Source: JAVVHE01 sp038238915 (GTDB lineage: Bacteria > Pseudomonadota > Alphaproteobacteria > Sphingomonadales > Sphingomonadaceae). Taken from it: a DNA stretch of 64,000 nt. Where the stretch lies: positions 75,819 to 139,818 of the forward strand of contig JBBSFH010000006.1 in assembly GCA_038238915.1 (NCBI GenBank). Reading direction: 5' to 3'. The translations under genes were made by a program, and so were the position numbers. This document shows positions 38,502 to 47,073 of this stretch, piece by piece; position 1 is the stretch's first letter, and each line of letters starts with the position of its first letter. A model generated the notes under the pieces. It saw only the letters and a list, made by a program, of their open reading frames with translations, ran no database searches and was not told where the DNA came from.

Positions 38502-40910
38502 ATGGCCCCGGTGTCGCTCCCCTCCCCCATCTCCGCCTGGCTCGCCACACGCGGCTGGACGCTCCGCCGCCATCAGGCCGAAATGCTCGCGGCCTCGGGC
38601 GAGCACCGGCTGCTCGTGGCCACCACGGGCGCGGGCAAGACGCTTTCGGGCTTCCTGCCCACGCTCGCCGCCCTGATCGCCGCGCCGCAGGACGGGCTGC
38701 ACACACTCTACGTCAGTCCGCTGAAGGCGCTCGCGGTCGATGTGCGGCGCAACCTGCTCTTGCCGATCGAGGAGATGGGTCTTTCCATCACCGTCGAGAC
38801 CCGCACCGGGGACACACCCGCCGATCGCAAGGCGCGGCAGCGCGCCAAGCCGCCCAACATCCTGCTGACCACGCCCGAATCGCTCTCGCTTCTGATCGCG
38901 TCGGACGATAGCGCGCGCTTCTTCGCGGGCGTGCGAACCATCGTCATCGACGAGGTCCACGCGTTCGCCACCGGCAAGCGCGGCGATCTGCTAGCGCTAG
39001 CGATGGCACGGCTGCAGCGCCTTGCGCCCGGCCTCGTGCGCGTGGCGCTGTCGGCGACCGTCGCCGATCCGCAGGCGTATCGCCGCTGGCTCTCGCCCAC
39101 GGTGCGCGCGGACGATGTGCGCCTGATCGTCGGCGAAGCCGGTGCGCCACCAGACGTATCGATCCTGCTTCCCGAGGGGCGCGTGCCATGGTCGGGCCAT
39201 TCGGGGCGATATGCGGCAGCGCAGGTGCTGGACGAGATCGCGGCGCACAAAACCAGCCTGATCTTCTGCAACACGCGAAGTCTGGCCGAACTTATTTTCC
39301 AAGACTTGTGGGCAGTTAATGCCGAGCATCTCCCAATCGGCATCCACCACGGCAGTCTCGCGATCGAGGCGCGGCGCAAGGTGGAGAATGCGATGGCGGA
39401 CGGGCGGCTGCGTGGGCTGGTCGCCACCGCGAGCCTCGATCTGGGCGTGGATTGGGGCAATGTCGACCTTGTGGTGCAGATGGGCGCGCCCAAGGGCTCT
39501 TCACGGATGCTGCAGCGCATTGGCCGCGCCAACCACCGGCTCGATGAACCCAGCAAGGCGCTGATCGTGCCGGGCAACCGCTTCGAATATCTCGAAGCGC
39601 AGGCAGCATTGGATGCGGTCAACGAGGGCGCGCTCGATCCCGACATCTTCCGTCCCGGCGCATTGGACGTGCTCGCGCAGCACATCATGGCGCTCGCCAT
39701 CGCGGGGCCTTTTACCGGCGACGAGCTTTACGACGAGATCACGTCCGCCGCCCCCTACGCAGCCCTCGACCGCGAGACGCTGGAGCGCGTCCTCCAGTTC
39801 GTCAGCGACGGCGGCTATGCGCTCAAGGCCTACGACCGCTTCCGCCGCATCACGCTCGGTCCGGACGGCCGCTGGCGAGTCACCCACCCGCGCTTCATCC
39901 GCCAGCACCGCGAGAACGCGGGCGTGATCATCGACGCGCCCGTCCTCAACGTCCGCTTCAAAAACGGCCGCAGGCTGGGCACGGTCGAGGAATTCTTCGC
40001 CTCCACGCTGCGCCCTGGCGATACCTTCTTCTTCAGCGGCCTATCCCTCGAAGTCGACCGCATGGAGGGCACCGATCTCCTCGTCCACGCAACCTCCAGG
40101 CCCGCGCGCATCCCCACCTACGTCGGCACTCGCCTCGCGCTCTCCACCGCGCTCGCGGACCGCGTGCGCCATTTCCTGCACGAGCGCGATCAATGGCGGC
40201 GTTTCCCGCCGGACGTGCGTGAATGGCTGGAAGTGCAGCAACTGCGCAGCCGCATCCCTGCACCCGGCGAACTGCTCGTCGAGACCTTCCCGCTGAAGGG
40301 CCGCCACTACATGGTCGCCTATAGTTTCGAGGGGTGGAACGCGCATCAGGCGCTCGGCATGTTGCTTACGCGGCGCATGGAGACGGCGGGGATGAAACCG
40401 CTTGGCTTCGTCAGCAACGATTATGCGCTCGCCTGCTATGGTCTGGAACCCATCACCGATCCGGGCGCGCTTCTATCGGCCGACATATTGGAGGACGAGT
40501 TCAAGGCTTGGGTGGAAGAGTCGAGCCTGTTGAAACGCGCTTTCCGTGAGGTCGCCATCATCGGCGGCCTGATCGAGCGCCAGCAGACGGGGCAGCGCAA
40601 GACCGGCCGCGCGCTCACCATCTCCACCGATCTGATCTACGATGTGCTGCGTCGCCATGAGCCAGGCCACCTGCTGCTGCGCGCCGCATGGGACGATGCA
40701 CGCGCGCGCCTGACCGATGTCGGCCGCCTCGCCGATCTGATGGACCGCGCTGCGGGCACGCTCGTCCACGTCGATCTCCCGCGCGTCTCGCCGCTCGCGG
40801 TCCCGGTACTGGTGCTGATCGGGCGCGAAAGCGTGGCGAGCGGAACAGTGGATGACGAACTGCTGATCGAAGCCGAAAGCCTCGCAGCGGAGGCGATGCG
40901 CGTGGATTAG
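38502..40910 (+). CDS. Lhr-type DEXH helicase (ligase-associated DNA damage response type)
   Basis: The start is ATG 38502, after a long shadow frame over fhs. The 802-residue protein has Walker A ATTGAGKT, DEVH box (IDEVHAFATGKRGDLL), motif III SAT, and helicase-C motifs (IGRANHR). A DUF4145-like winged/beta extension typical of Lhr family follows. The closest recognised group is the helicase of the 'ligase-associated' four-gene DNA repair cluster with exonuclease, PdeM phosphoesterase and ATP-dependent ligase. Those partners are absent here, so it stands alone. No ribosome site stands out. Confidence 0.85.
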   Translation: MAPVSLPSPISAWLATRGWTLRRHQAEMLAASGEHRLLVATTGAGKTLSGFLPTLAALIAAPQDGLHTLYVSPLKALAVDVRRNLLLPIEEMGLSITVETRTGDTPADRKARQRAKPPNILLTTPESLSLLIASDDSARFFAGVRTIVIDEVHAFATGKRGDLLALAMARLQRLAPGLVRVALSATVADPQAYRRWLSPTVRADDVRLIVGEAGAPPDVSILLPEGRVPWSGHSGRYAAAQVLDEIAAHKTSLIFCNTRSLAELIFQDLWAVNAEHLPIGIHHGSLAIEARRKVENAMADGRLRGLVATASLDLGVDWGNVDLVVQMGAPKGSSRMLQRIGRANHRLDEPSKALIVPGNRFEYLEAQAALDAVNEGALDPDIFRPGALDVLAQHIMALAIAGPFTGDELYDEITSAAPYAALDRETLERVLQFVSDGGYALKAYDRFRRITLGPDGRWRVTHPRFIRQHRENAGVIIDAPVLNVRFKNGRRLGTVEEFFASTLRPGDTFFFSGLSLEVDRMEGTDLLVHATSRPARIPTYVGTRLALSTALADRVRHFLHERDQWRRFPPDVREWLEVQQLRSRIPAPGELLVETFPLKGRHYMVAYSFEGWNAHQALGMLLTRRMETAGMKPLGFVSNDYALACYGLEPITDPGALLSADILEDEFKAWVEESSLLKRAFREVAIIGGLIERQQTGQRKTGRALTISTDLIYDVLRRHEPGHLLLRAAWDDARARLTDVGRLADLMDRAAGTLVHVDLPRVSPLAVPVLVLIGRESVASGTVDDELLIEAESLAAEAMRVD

Positions 40911-41035
40911 TGCGGACGCGCAAACACGGCCTCGTCAGTTCTTGCCCATGCATCAAACGGTGGCCTCGCTTGCGCGCGACAAACCGTGAAGGTGCTCCTA
41001 TATCCAGACGATCTTCTTCCGGATCGATCGCCTGC

Positions 41036-42496
41036 ATGCCTAGTCCGCCGCCGTCCGATGACGACGATCACCTGCACGAGGAATGCGGCGTGTTCGGCGT
41101 CCATGGTGCCGAATCCGCCGCCGCGCTCACCGCGCTCGGGCTGCATGCGCTGCAGCATCGCGGGCAGGAGGCGGCCGGGATCAGCAGTTTCGATGGCCAG
41201 GGATTCCACAGCCACCGCGCGCTGGGGCACGTTGCAGGCAATTTCGATAGCGATGCGGTGATCCGGCGGCTGCCCGGCAATCAGGCGATCGGCCACAATC
41301 GCTATTCGACCACGGGGGAGACCGCGCTTCGCAACGTGCAGCCGCTCTTCGCCGAACTTGCGAGCGGCGGCGTTGCGGTCGCGCACAATGGCAATCTGTC
41401 GAACGCGCTGACGCTACGGCACGATCTCGTCCAGCGCGGATCGATCTTCCAGTCGACGTCTGACACCGAGGTATTCATCCACCTCGTCGCCACCTCGCGC
41501 GCGCGCACGCTCACCGATCGGCTGATCGATGCGCTGCGTGCGGTGGAAGGTGCCTACAGCCTCGTGGTGCTGACGAACCAGGGCATGTTCGGCGTGCGCG
41601 ATCCGCTCGGCGTGCGACCGCTGGTGCTGGGCCAGCTCGGCGATGCGTGGATCCTCGCATCCGAAACCGTGGCGCTCGATGTTGTGGGTGCGACCTTCAT
41701 CCGCTCGATCGATCCGGGCGAGATCGTGCACATCACTGCCGCCGGGATCGAATCGATCCGCCCCTTCCGCCCCTTGCGCCCGCGTCCGTGCATTTTCGAG
41801 CATGTCTATTTCAGCCGCCCCGATTCGATCGTGGACGGAGACAGCGTTTACGGCGTGCGCAAGCGCATCGGCGCCGAACTCTCGCGCGAATCGCCGGTGG
41901 TGGCCGATCTGGTGGTGCCGGTCCCCGATAGCGGCACCCCCGCCGCGCTCGGTTTCGCGCAGGCGAGTGGCATTCCATTCGAGCTCGGCATCATCCGCAG
42001 CCACTATGTCGGCCGTACCTTCATCCAGCCCGGCGACGGCGTGCGCAATCTGGGTGTCAAGCTCAAACACAACGCCAACCGCCCACTGATCGAGGGCAAG
42101 CGCCTCGTGCTGGTGGACGACAGTATCGTTCGCGGCACCACGTCGCTCAAAATCGTGACCATGCTCCGTGAGGCGGGCGCGGCCGAGGTCCACATGCGCA
42201 TCGCCTCGCCGCCGACACGCCACTCGTGCTTTTACGGGGTGGACACGCCCGAACGCGCCAAGCTGCTCGCAGCCCAGATGGACGTGGCGGCGATGGCCGA
42301 GTTCATCAAGGCGGACAGCCTCGCCTTCCTCTCGATCGACGGCCTCTACCGCGCTTTGGGAGAGGCGGGGCGCGACGACGCCGGTCCGACCCGCTGCGAC
42401 GCGTGCTTTACTGGCGACTACCCGACGCGCCTGACCGATCAGGAGGAGGCAGACCCGTTCGATCAACTGCCCTTGCTTGCCGAGCACGTCGTCTGA
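41036..42496 (+). CDS. purF: Amidophosphoribosyltransferase
   Basis: Of 486 residues, the first 16 are a propeptide (MPSPPPSDDDDHLHEE) that must be removed to expose Cys17 of CGVFG, the glutaminase nucleophile. The PRPP-binding loop is VLVDDSIVRGTT. Four cysteines in positions like B. subtilis PurF (RPCIFEH, RHSCFYG and CDACF) suggest the oxygen-sensitive 4Fe-4S type. It catalyses the first committed step of purine synthesis. The gene follows the helicase by 125 bases and precedes a SnoaL-like gene. Confidence 0.95.
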   Translation: MPSPPPSDDDDHLHEECGVFGVHGAESAAALTALGLHALQHRGQEAAGISSFDGQGFHSHRALGHVAGNFDSDAVIRRLPGNQAIGHNRYSTTGETALRNVQPLFAELASGGVAVAHNGNLSNALTLRHDLVQRGSIFQSTSDTEVFIHLVATSRARTLTDRLIDALRAVEGAYSLVVLTNQGMFGVRDPLGVRPLVLGQLGDAWILASETVALDVVGATFIRSIDPGEIVHITAAGIESIRPFRPLRPRPCIFEHVYFSRPDSIVDGDSVYGVRKRIGAELSRESPVVADLVVPVPDSGTPAALGFAQASGIPFELGIIRSHYVGRTFIQPGDGVRNLGVKLKHNANRPLIEGKRLVLVDDSIVRGTTSLKIVTMLREAGAAEVHMRIASPPTRHSCFYGVDTPERAKLLAAQMDVAAMAEFIKADSLAFLSIDGLYRALGEAGRDDAGPTRCDACFTGDYPTRLTDQEEADPFDQLPLLAEHVV

Positions 42497-42569
42497 ACGC
42501 GTCCTGACGCTGCTTGACGGTGCGTCCGCGCCGGTGCGACAGACGTCGGCGATGGATGGAGGATCGATC

Positions 42570-42926
42570 ATGACGACGCTCGAACTCGCGAACGCAGTCG
42601 CTGAATTGTGCCGTGAAGGCCGCTTCGGCGAAGCGCAGGATAAATATTGGTCCGATTCGATCGTCGCGATCGAAGCGATGGATGGCCCGATGGCGCGCCT
42701 TGAAGGACGCGCGGCGGTGCAGCCCAAGCTCGATTGGTGGAGCGCCAACCACGAAGTGCATGGCATCACCGTAGAAGGCCCGTTCGTGTGCCACGACGAA
42801 TTTGCCCTGATCATGGACATGGACGTGACGCCCAAGGATCAGGCGCGCATGAAAATGCGCGAGTTTGTTACTTACAAGACCGCAGACGGCAAGATTATCG
42901 AGGAACGCTATTTTTACGCCATGTAA
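42570..42926 (+). CDS. SnoaL-like (NTF2-fold) protein
   Basis: Starting at ATG 42570 (GGAGG, seven bases upstream), the 118-residue protein shows the NTF2-like pattern CREGRFGEAQDKYWSDSIVAIEA, LEGRAAVQPKLDWW, and a final REFVTYKTADGKIIEERYFY. Such proteins are small ligand-binding or isomerase-type domains; the substrate is not evident. It is independent of the decayed SnoaL fragment near 25 kb. It probably has its own promoter in the 73 bases after purF. Confidence 0.85.
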   Translation: MTTLELANAVAELCREGRFGEAQDKYWSDSIVAIEAMDGPMARLEGRAAVQPKLDWWSANHEVHGITVEGPFVCHDEFALIMDMDVTPKDQARMKMREFVTYKTADGKIIEERYFYAM

Positions 42927-42950
42927 TAACGCGCGCACGCCCGTGACCGC

Positions 42951-43664
42951 GTGACCGATCTACCGCTTGCGGGCTGTATTGCGCTTGTTACCGGTGCTTC
43001 GCGCGGTATCGGCAACGCCACCGCACGCGCGCTTGCGGCTGCAGGCGCGCATGTGGTGCTGACCGCACGCACGCAGGGCGGGCTGATCGAGGCGGACGAT
43101 GCGATCACGGCAGCGGGCGGATCGGCCACCATTGCCCAGCTCGATCTCAACGACGGCGAGGGCGTGGACCGGCTCGGTGCGGCGATCGGCGCGCGTTGGG
43201 GGCGGCTCGACATTCTCGTGCTGAACGCAGCGATGCTCGGCCCGCTCACCCCGGTCGCGCACGGCGATCCGGGCGAGGTCGCCGAACTGTTCGCGCTGAA
43301 CGTGCTGGCGCAGCAACGGCTGCTGCGCGCGTGCGATCCCTGGCTGCGCGCGGCTCTGGGGGGCCGAGTGATCGCGGTCACATCGTCGGTGGCAACACGG
43401 CCGCGCGCCTATTGGGGGCTGTACGCCGCTAGCAAGGCCGCACTCGAGGCGCTGATCCTCGCCTATGCGGACGAGACCGCCAACATCGGCAACGTGCGCG
43501 CCGCCATCATCAATCCCGGCCCGACCGCGACCGCGATGCGCGCGCGCGCTTATCCGGGCGAAGACGCGGCGACGCTCAAGGGGCCGGACGCGGTGGCGGC
43601 GCGGATCGCAGCATTGCTCAGCGAGGATTTCGAGACGGGCGCACGGATCGAGGTTCGTTCCTAG
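42951..43664 (+). CDS. Short-chain dehydrogenase/reductase
   Basis: The 237-residue SDR starts at GTG 42951. It has the glycine-rich cofactor loop TGASRGIGNATARALAAAGA, followed by VLTART (Arg suggests NADP). VTSSVATRPRAYWGLYAASKAALEAL holds the catalytic Ser, Tyr-x3-Lys. Its role is not evident. It lies 24 bases after the SnoaL-like gene and may be co-transcribed with it. It is convergent with the metallophosphoesterase gene. Confidence 0.92.
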   Translation: MTDLPLAGCIALVTGASRGIGNATARALAAAGAHVVLTARTQGGLIEADDAITAAGGSATIAQLDLNDGEGVDRLGAAIGARWGRLDILVLNAAMLGPLTPVAHGDPGEVAELFALNVLAQQRLLRACDPWLRAALGGRVIAVTSSVATRPRAYWGLYAASKAALEALILAYADETANIGNVRAAIINPGPTATAMRARAYPGEDAATLKGPDAVAARIAALLSEDFETGARIEVRS

Positions 43665-43676
43665 GCCCATCCGCGC

Positions 43677-45002
43677 TCAACCGCTGATGGCCTGGTGATG
43701 ACTGTGCGGGTGGCTACCGTGCGGATGCGCCGAACCGTGCCCGCCGTGCCCGTGCGTTCCGCCATGCGGTGGCAGCGGCACTGGCGGCGCGGGATCGATC
43801 GAGCTGCCCGTGCTGCCGCTGAGATCGTTCACCAGCCACGCCTTCTTCTTCCAGTCGAACTCCCAGTGATCGGTGAGCTGGTTGCCCTTGCTGTACGGCT
43901 CCTGCGGACGCGGCACCTGATAATAATCGCCGACGATCAGATCGGGGGTCACGCTCATCACCAGAAAACCGTGATGATCGTCGAGAAAGTTCTCCAACGT
44001 GATCGTCAGTCCGTTGCTGCGATCCATCACCACCGGCGGCACCATTGCCTGATGATTGACTTTGATCACGTGGTGCAGATTGTGATAGCCGCCCGCGCCC
44101 GTCACGATGAACGGGGTGACTTTGCCGTCAGCGCCGGTGCGCGAGAAGCGCTGATAATTATGGACATGGCCCGCGAGCACCATATCGGGGAAACGATTGG
44201 CGGTGGCGGCAGCGTGTTCGATCGCTTCGAGCATGTACTTGCTGCCCGAATGATAATCATCGGCCGAATAAACCGGATGATGCAACGCCACCATCAATGG
44301 CACGTCGGTAGGCAGCGTCTTCAGTTCGTTGATGAACCACTCGGTCTGCGGGCTGCGGATTTGACCCCCTTCGGGGACATTGGAATACAGGCCCACGATG
44401 TTCATCAGCGGCGAGGTGAGCGTCCAGTAGACGTTGGGCTGCACCATCGCGGTGCGCATCGAATCCTGCGATTCTGGCATTTTGACCGGTGCGGGCGCGC
44501 AGAAGTTGCGCACGAAACCATCGAGGCTGTTGTCGCCAGGCAGGTTCTCGCCATCGTGATTGCCCGCTACCGCGAAGATCGGGCGCGGATAGAATTCGTA
44601 AGGCTGGTAGAATTGCGCGTAATATTCCTTCACCTCGCCGTTGTAATAGACACAGTCCCCGGTGATGTAGAGGAACGATGGATTGTGCGCGGCATCGGCA
44701 GCGGGATCGAAACTCTTCTCCATACCTTTGGCGACCAGCAGTTGCGGCATCGCGTCCTTGATGCCTCCCATGTCGCCGTTCAGGTGGAAGGTGAGTTTTT
44801 TCTCCGCAACGATCGTCGCCATCTCGGGCGCGTCGAGCACATGCTCCAGCGGCAACCGGAACGGTGGCTGGCCCGTCGGCGCGGGCAGATCTCGAAAATG
44901 CGTATCGCGCGTCGGCTTCAGCGTGACAGGAAAATGCCCCTGCAGAATCGGGCGGCGACGACCGAAAACGTGGGTGGATTTGCCATTATAATGGTCGATC
45001 AT
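43677..45002 (-). CDS. Metallophosphoesterase with His-rich tail
   Basis: The 441-residue protein starts at ATG 45002 (GGAG about nine bases upstream). Calcineurin-like metal motifs are complete: NGDMGG, TGDCVYYNGE, AGNHDGE, ALHHPVYS, AGHVHNYQR. The C-terminus is a striking run of Gly, His and Ser after about residue 415, rich in His, probably binding divalent metals. No signal peptide is seen. The substrate could be a phosphodiester or phosphomonoester. Confidence 0.9.
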   Translation of the reverse strand: MIDHYNGKSTHVFGRRRPILQGHFPVTLKPTRDTHFRDLPAPTGQPPFRLPLEHVLDAPEMATIVAEKKLTFHLNGDMGGIKDAMPQLLVAKGMEKSFDPAADAAHNPSFLYITGDCVYYNGEVKEYYAQFYQPYEFYPRPIFAVAGNHDGENLPGDNSLDGFVRNFCAPAPVKMPESQDSMRTAMVQPNVYWTLTSPLMNIVGLYSNVPEGGQIRSPQTEWFINELKTLPTDVPLMVALHHPVYSADDYHSGSKYMLEAIEHAAATANRFPDMVLAGHVHNYQRFSRTGADGKVTPFIVTGAGGYHNLHHVIKVNHQAMVPPVVMDRSNGLTITLENFLDDHHGFLVMSVTPDLIVGDYYQVPRPQEPYSKGNQLTDHWEFDWKKKAWLVNDLSGSTGSSIDPAPPVPLPPHGGTHGHGGHGSAHPHGSHPHSHHQAISG

Positions 45003-45095
45003 GAGTGCGGCTCCGAGCAAAACGGTGGAACATTCACGCAGAAAGCAACATGGACGGAATGTAACATACTACTGAACCTCGTTCCAGTCAGCGGC

Positions 45096-45536
45096 TCAAT
45101 CGATGAGAAAAAATTGTAGCGCGCTCCAGGCGTCGCGCTTGGCACCATAGGCGAGCGTGTGCGCAGCGCTGCTCGATGGCAGCGCGACGAGCACGATCCC
45201 CGAACCGGCGAGCAGGGGCGTGCCCAGCTGCGCGGCGAGCTTGCCGTTGAACGCCACCGCGCGCAGTTCGGGCAAACTGGCGACAAGCGAAGCCAGATCG
45301 CTCGTCTGCGAATCCCGGATGGCGGTATCGAGGCTGCCTGGTCGGCGTGCGCTGGCGATCACATCCCACAGCGCGATGCGTGCCCGCTGGATGGTGGCCG
45401 CGCGCTCCTCATAGGGCAATATGGTCAGCGGCAGGCCAATAACGTCACCCAGCAACCGCCAGAAGGCGTTTTGCGGATGCGCGTAATATTGCCGGGCGGC
45501 GAGGCTGGCATCGCCGGGCAGCGACCCCAGGATCAA
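45096..45536 (-). CDS. Uracil-DNA glycosylase-superfamily DNA-deoxyinosine glycosylase
   Basis: The frame has the signature LILGSLPGDASLAARQYYAHPQNAFW, the hallmark of deoxyinosine-type glycosylases. VAFNGKLAAQLGT and the later VALPSSSAAHT (last motif) complete the active site. It removes deaminated bases from DNA. The given start (TTG 45536, 146 residues) begins inside the first beta strand. Family members have about 15 more residues (GLPPIACPTAHV), and no ATG, GTG or TTG is available for them; CTG 45569 would fit. It follows def by 12-60 bases on the same strand. Confidence 0.8.
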   Translation of the reverse strand: MILGSLPGDASLAARQYYAHPQNAFWRLLGDVIGLPLTILPYEERAATIQRARIALWDVIASARRPGSLDTAIRDSQTSDLASLVASLPELRAVAFNGKLAAQLGTPLLAGSGIVLVALPSSSAAHTLAYGAKRDAWSALQFFLID

Positions 45537-45592
45537 TACATGCGCGGTCGGACACGCGATCGGCGGCAGACCCTGCTTGAGTAATGCCGCCG

Positions 45593-46123
45593 CTATTTGT
45601 CCGCCTTCTCGCGACGCGCCTTGGCCAACTTGCGAAGCAGAATATCGCGCTTCAGCCGCGTGATGTGATCGATGAACAGCACGCCGTTCAGATGATCGAT
45701 CTCGTGCTGGAGGCAGGTCGATCGCAGCCCGTCGAGTTCCTCCTCATGGCTCGCCCCGTCCACATCGAGCCAGCGCGCTCGAACGCGCGCAGGTCGCTCG
45801 ACATCGGCGTACATCTCCGGGATCGAAAGGCAGCCCTCGTTGTAGATCGACAGCTCGTCCGATACCCACAACAGCTCGGGATTTATGAAGGCTTCGGGCA
45901 CGCGCACCGACACCCCATCCTCGCCCTCGCGTTGCAGGTCCATCACGCACACGCGCTGCAGCGCCCCAACCTGAACTGCAGCGAGGCCGATACCGGGCGC
46001 ATCGTACATCGTCTCTAACATGTTCGAGACAAGCTTGCGGATATTGGCATCGACCGCTTCGACTGGCGCGGCTTTGAGGCGCAACCGGGGATCGGGAACT
46101 TCGAGGATGGGCAGAAGGGCCAT
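45593..46123 (-). CDS. def: Peptide deformylase
   Basis: The 176-residue enzyme has all three motifs: GIGLAAVQ (I), EGCLSIP (II, metal Cys) and QHEIDHLNG (III, HExxH). It removes the N-formyl group from nascent proteins. Length is normal. It lies between recR and the deoxyinosine glycosylase on the minus strand. fmt, which adds the formyl group, is encoded in the plus direction about 2 kb away, as in many proteobacteria. Confidence 0.96.
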   Translation of the reverse strand: MALLPILEVPDPRLRLKAAPVEAVDANIRKLVSNMLETMYDAPGIGLAAVQVGALQRVCVMDLQREGEDGVSVRVPEAFINPELLWVSDELSIYNEGCLSIPEMYADVERPARVRARWLDVDGASHEEELDGLRSTCLQHEIDHLNGVLFIDHITRLKRDILLRKLAKARREKADK

Positions 46124-46154
46124 CGAGCCGAGCTAAGCACCGGCAATCAGGCGG

Positions 46155-46751
46155 TCAAGCCAGCGGCCTTCGCAAGCGCAGCGCCTGCGCGAGCGTCCCC
46201 TCGTCCAGATAATCGAGTTCGCCGCCTACCGGAACGCCGTGCGCCAACCCCGTCACGCGCACGGGCAGATTCTCCAGCCGCTCGGCGATATAGTGCATCG
46301 TCGTCTGCCCCTCGAGTGTGGCGTTCATCGCCAGCACCACCTCCTCGATCCCGCCGCCCGCCACGCGCGCGATGAGCATATCGATGGTAAGATCTTCGGG
46401 ACGGATACCGTCCAGCGCCGACAATCGCCCGCCGAGCACATGGTAGCGCCCGCCGAACAGGCGCGCTCGATCGAGCGCCCAGAGATCCGCCACCTCCTCC
46501 ACCACGCACAGGCTCGCGGGATCGCGCCTGGGATCGGTGCATACGCCGCACGGATCGGCCGTATCCACATTGCCGCATCGCCCGCAGGTCGAAAGCGTCC
46601 GCTCCACATGCTGGAGCGCTGCGATCAACGGGCCTAGCGCGGTCTCGCGGCGCTTGAGGAGGTGGAGCACCGCGCGCCGCGCCGAACGCGGGCCTAGGCC
46701 GGGCAGGCGGGCAAGCTGCTGGGTGAGCGCGTCGATTTCGGTGGAAGCCAT
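46155..46751 (-). CDS. recR: Recombination mediator RecR
   Basis: The 198-residue protein begins MASTEIDALTQQLARLPGLGPRSARRA, the helix-hairpin-helix region. A C4 zinc finger (CGRCGNVDTADPCGVC) and a Toprim domain (CVVEEVADLWALDR, DLTIDMLIARVAGG, Walker B-like) follow. It helps load RecA at gaps with RecF and RecO. I chose ATG 46751; longer in-frame starts have no conserved sequence. It is 31 bases upstream of def and divergent from the DUF6356 gene. Confidence 0.96.
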   Translation of the reverse strand: MASTEIDALTQQLARLPGLGPRSARRAVLHLLKRRETALGPLIAALQHVERTLSTCGRCGNVDTADPCGVCTDPRRDPASLCVVEEVADLWALDRARLFGGRYHVLGGRLSALDGIRPEDLTIDMLIARVAGGGIEEVVLAMNATLEGQTTMHYIAERLENLPVRVTGLAHGVPVGGELDYLDEGTLAQALRLRRPLA

Positions 46752-46800
46752 GTTTGCTGATAGATAGCGAACCAGCATCAACCGGGGTAGGGACGCCGCC

Positions 46801-47073
46801 ATGCTGAACAAGCTCTTCACCGATCATCCGCGCGAAGTCGGCGAAACCTATCTCGAACATATGGGCGTCGCCTTCGGCTTCGGCCGTCGCATGATCGCGG
46901 GCGGCTTCGCCTGCCTGGTCCACGGCTTCGTGCCTGGCCTGCACAAGCGCACGGGCAGCACGATCATCAAGGCGCTGAACGCGCGGATGGTGGTCAACCG
47001 TAGCGCGATCCGACCCGGCGTCGATCCCGAAGATCACGCGCACGGTTTCCGCGATTACGGGTTCGGCATTTGA
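46801..47073 (+). CDS. DUF6356 family protein
   Basis: The 90-residue protein begins MLNKLFTDHPREVGETYLEHMGVAFGFGRRMIAGGFAC and ends in VHGFVPGLHKRTGSTIIKALNARMV. This is the DUF6356 pattern, a family common in sphingomonads. A central hydrophobic stretch suggests membrane contact. Its role is unknown. Its TGA overlaps a TTG start (TTGA) of the FAD protein, so the two are coupled. Confidence 0.85.
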   Translation: MLNKLFTDHPREVGETYLEHMGVAFGFGRRMIAGGFACLVHGFVPGLHKRTGSTIIKALNARMVVNRSAIRPGVDPEDHAHGFRDYGFGI

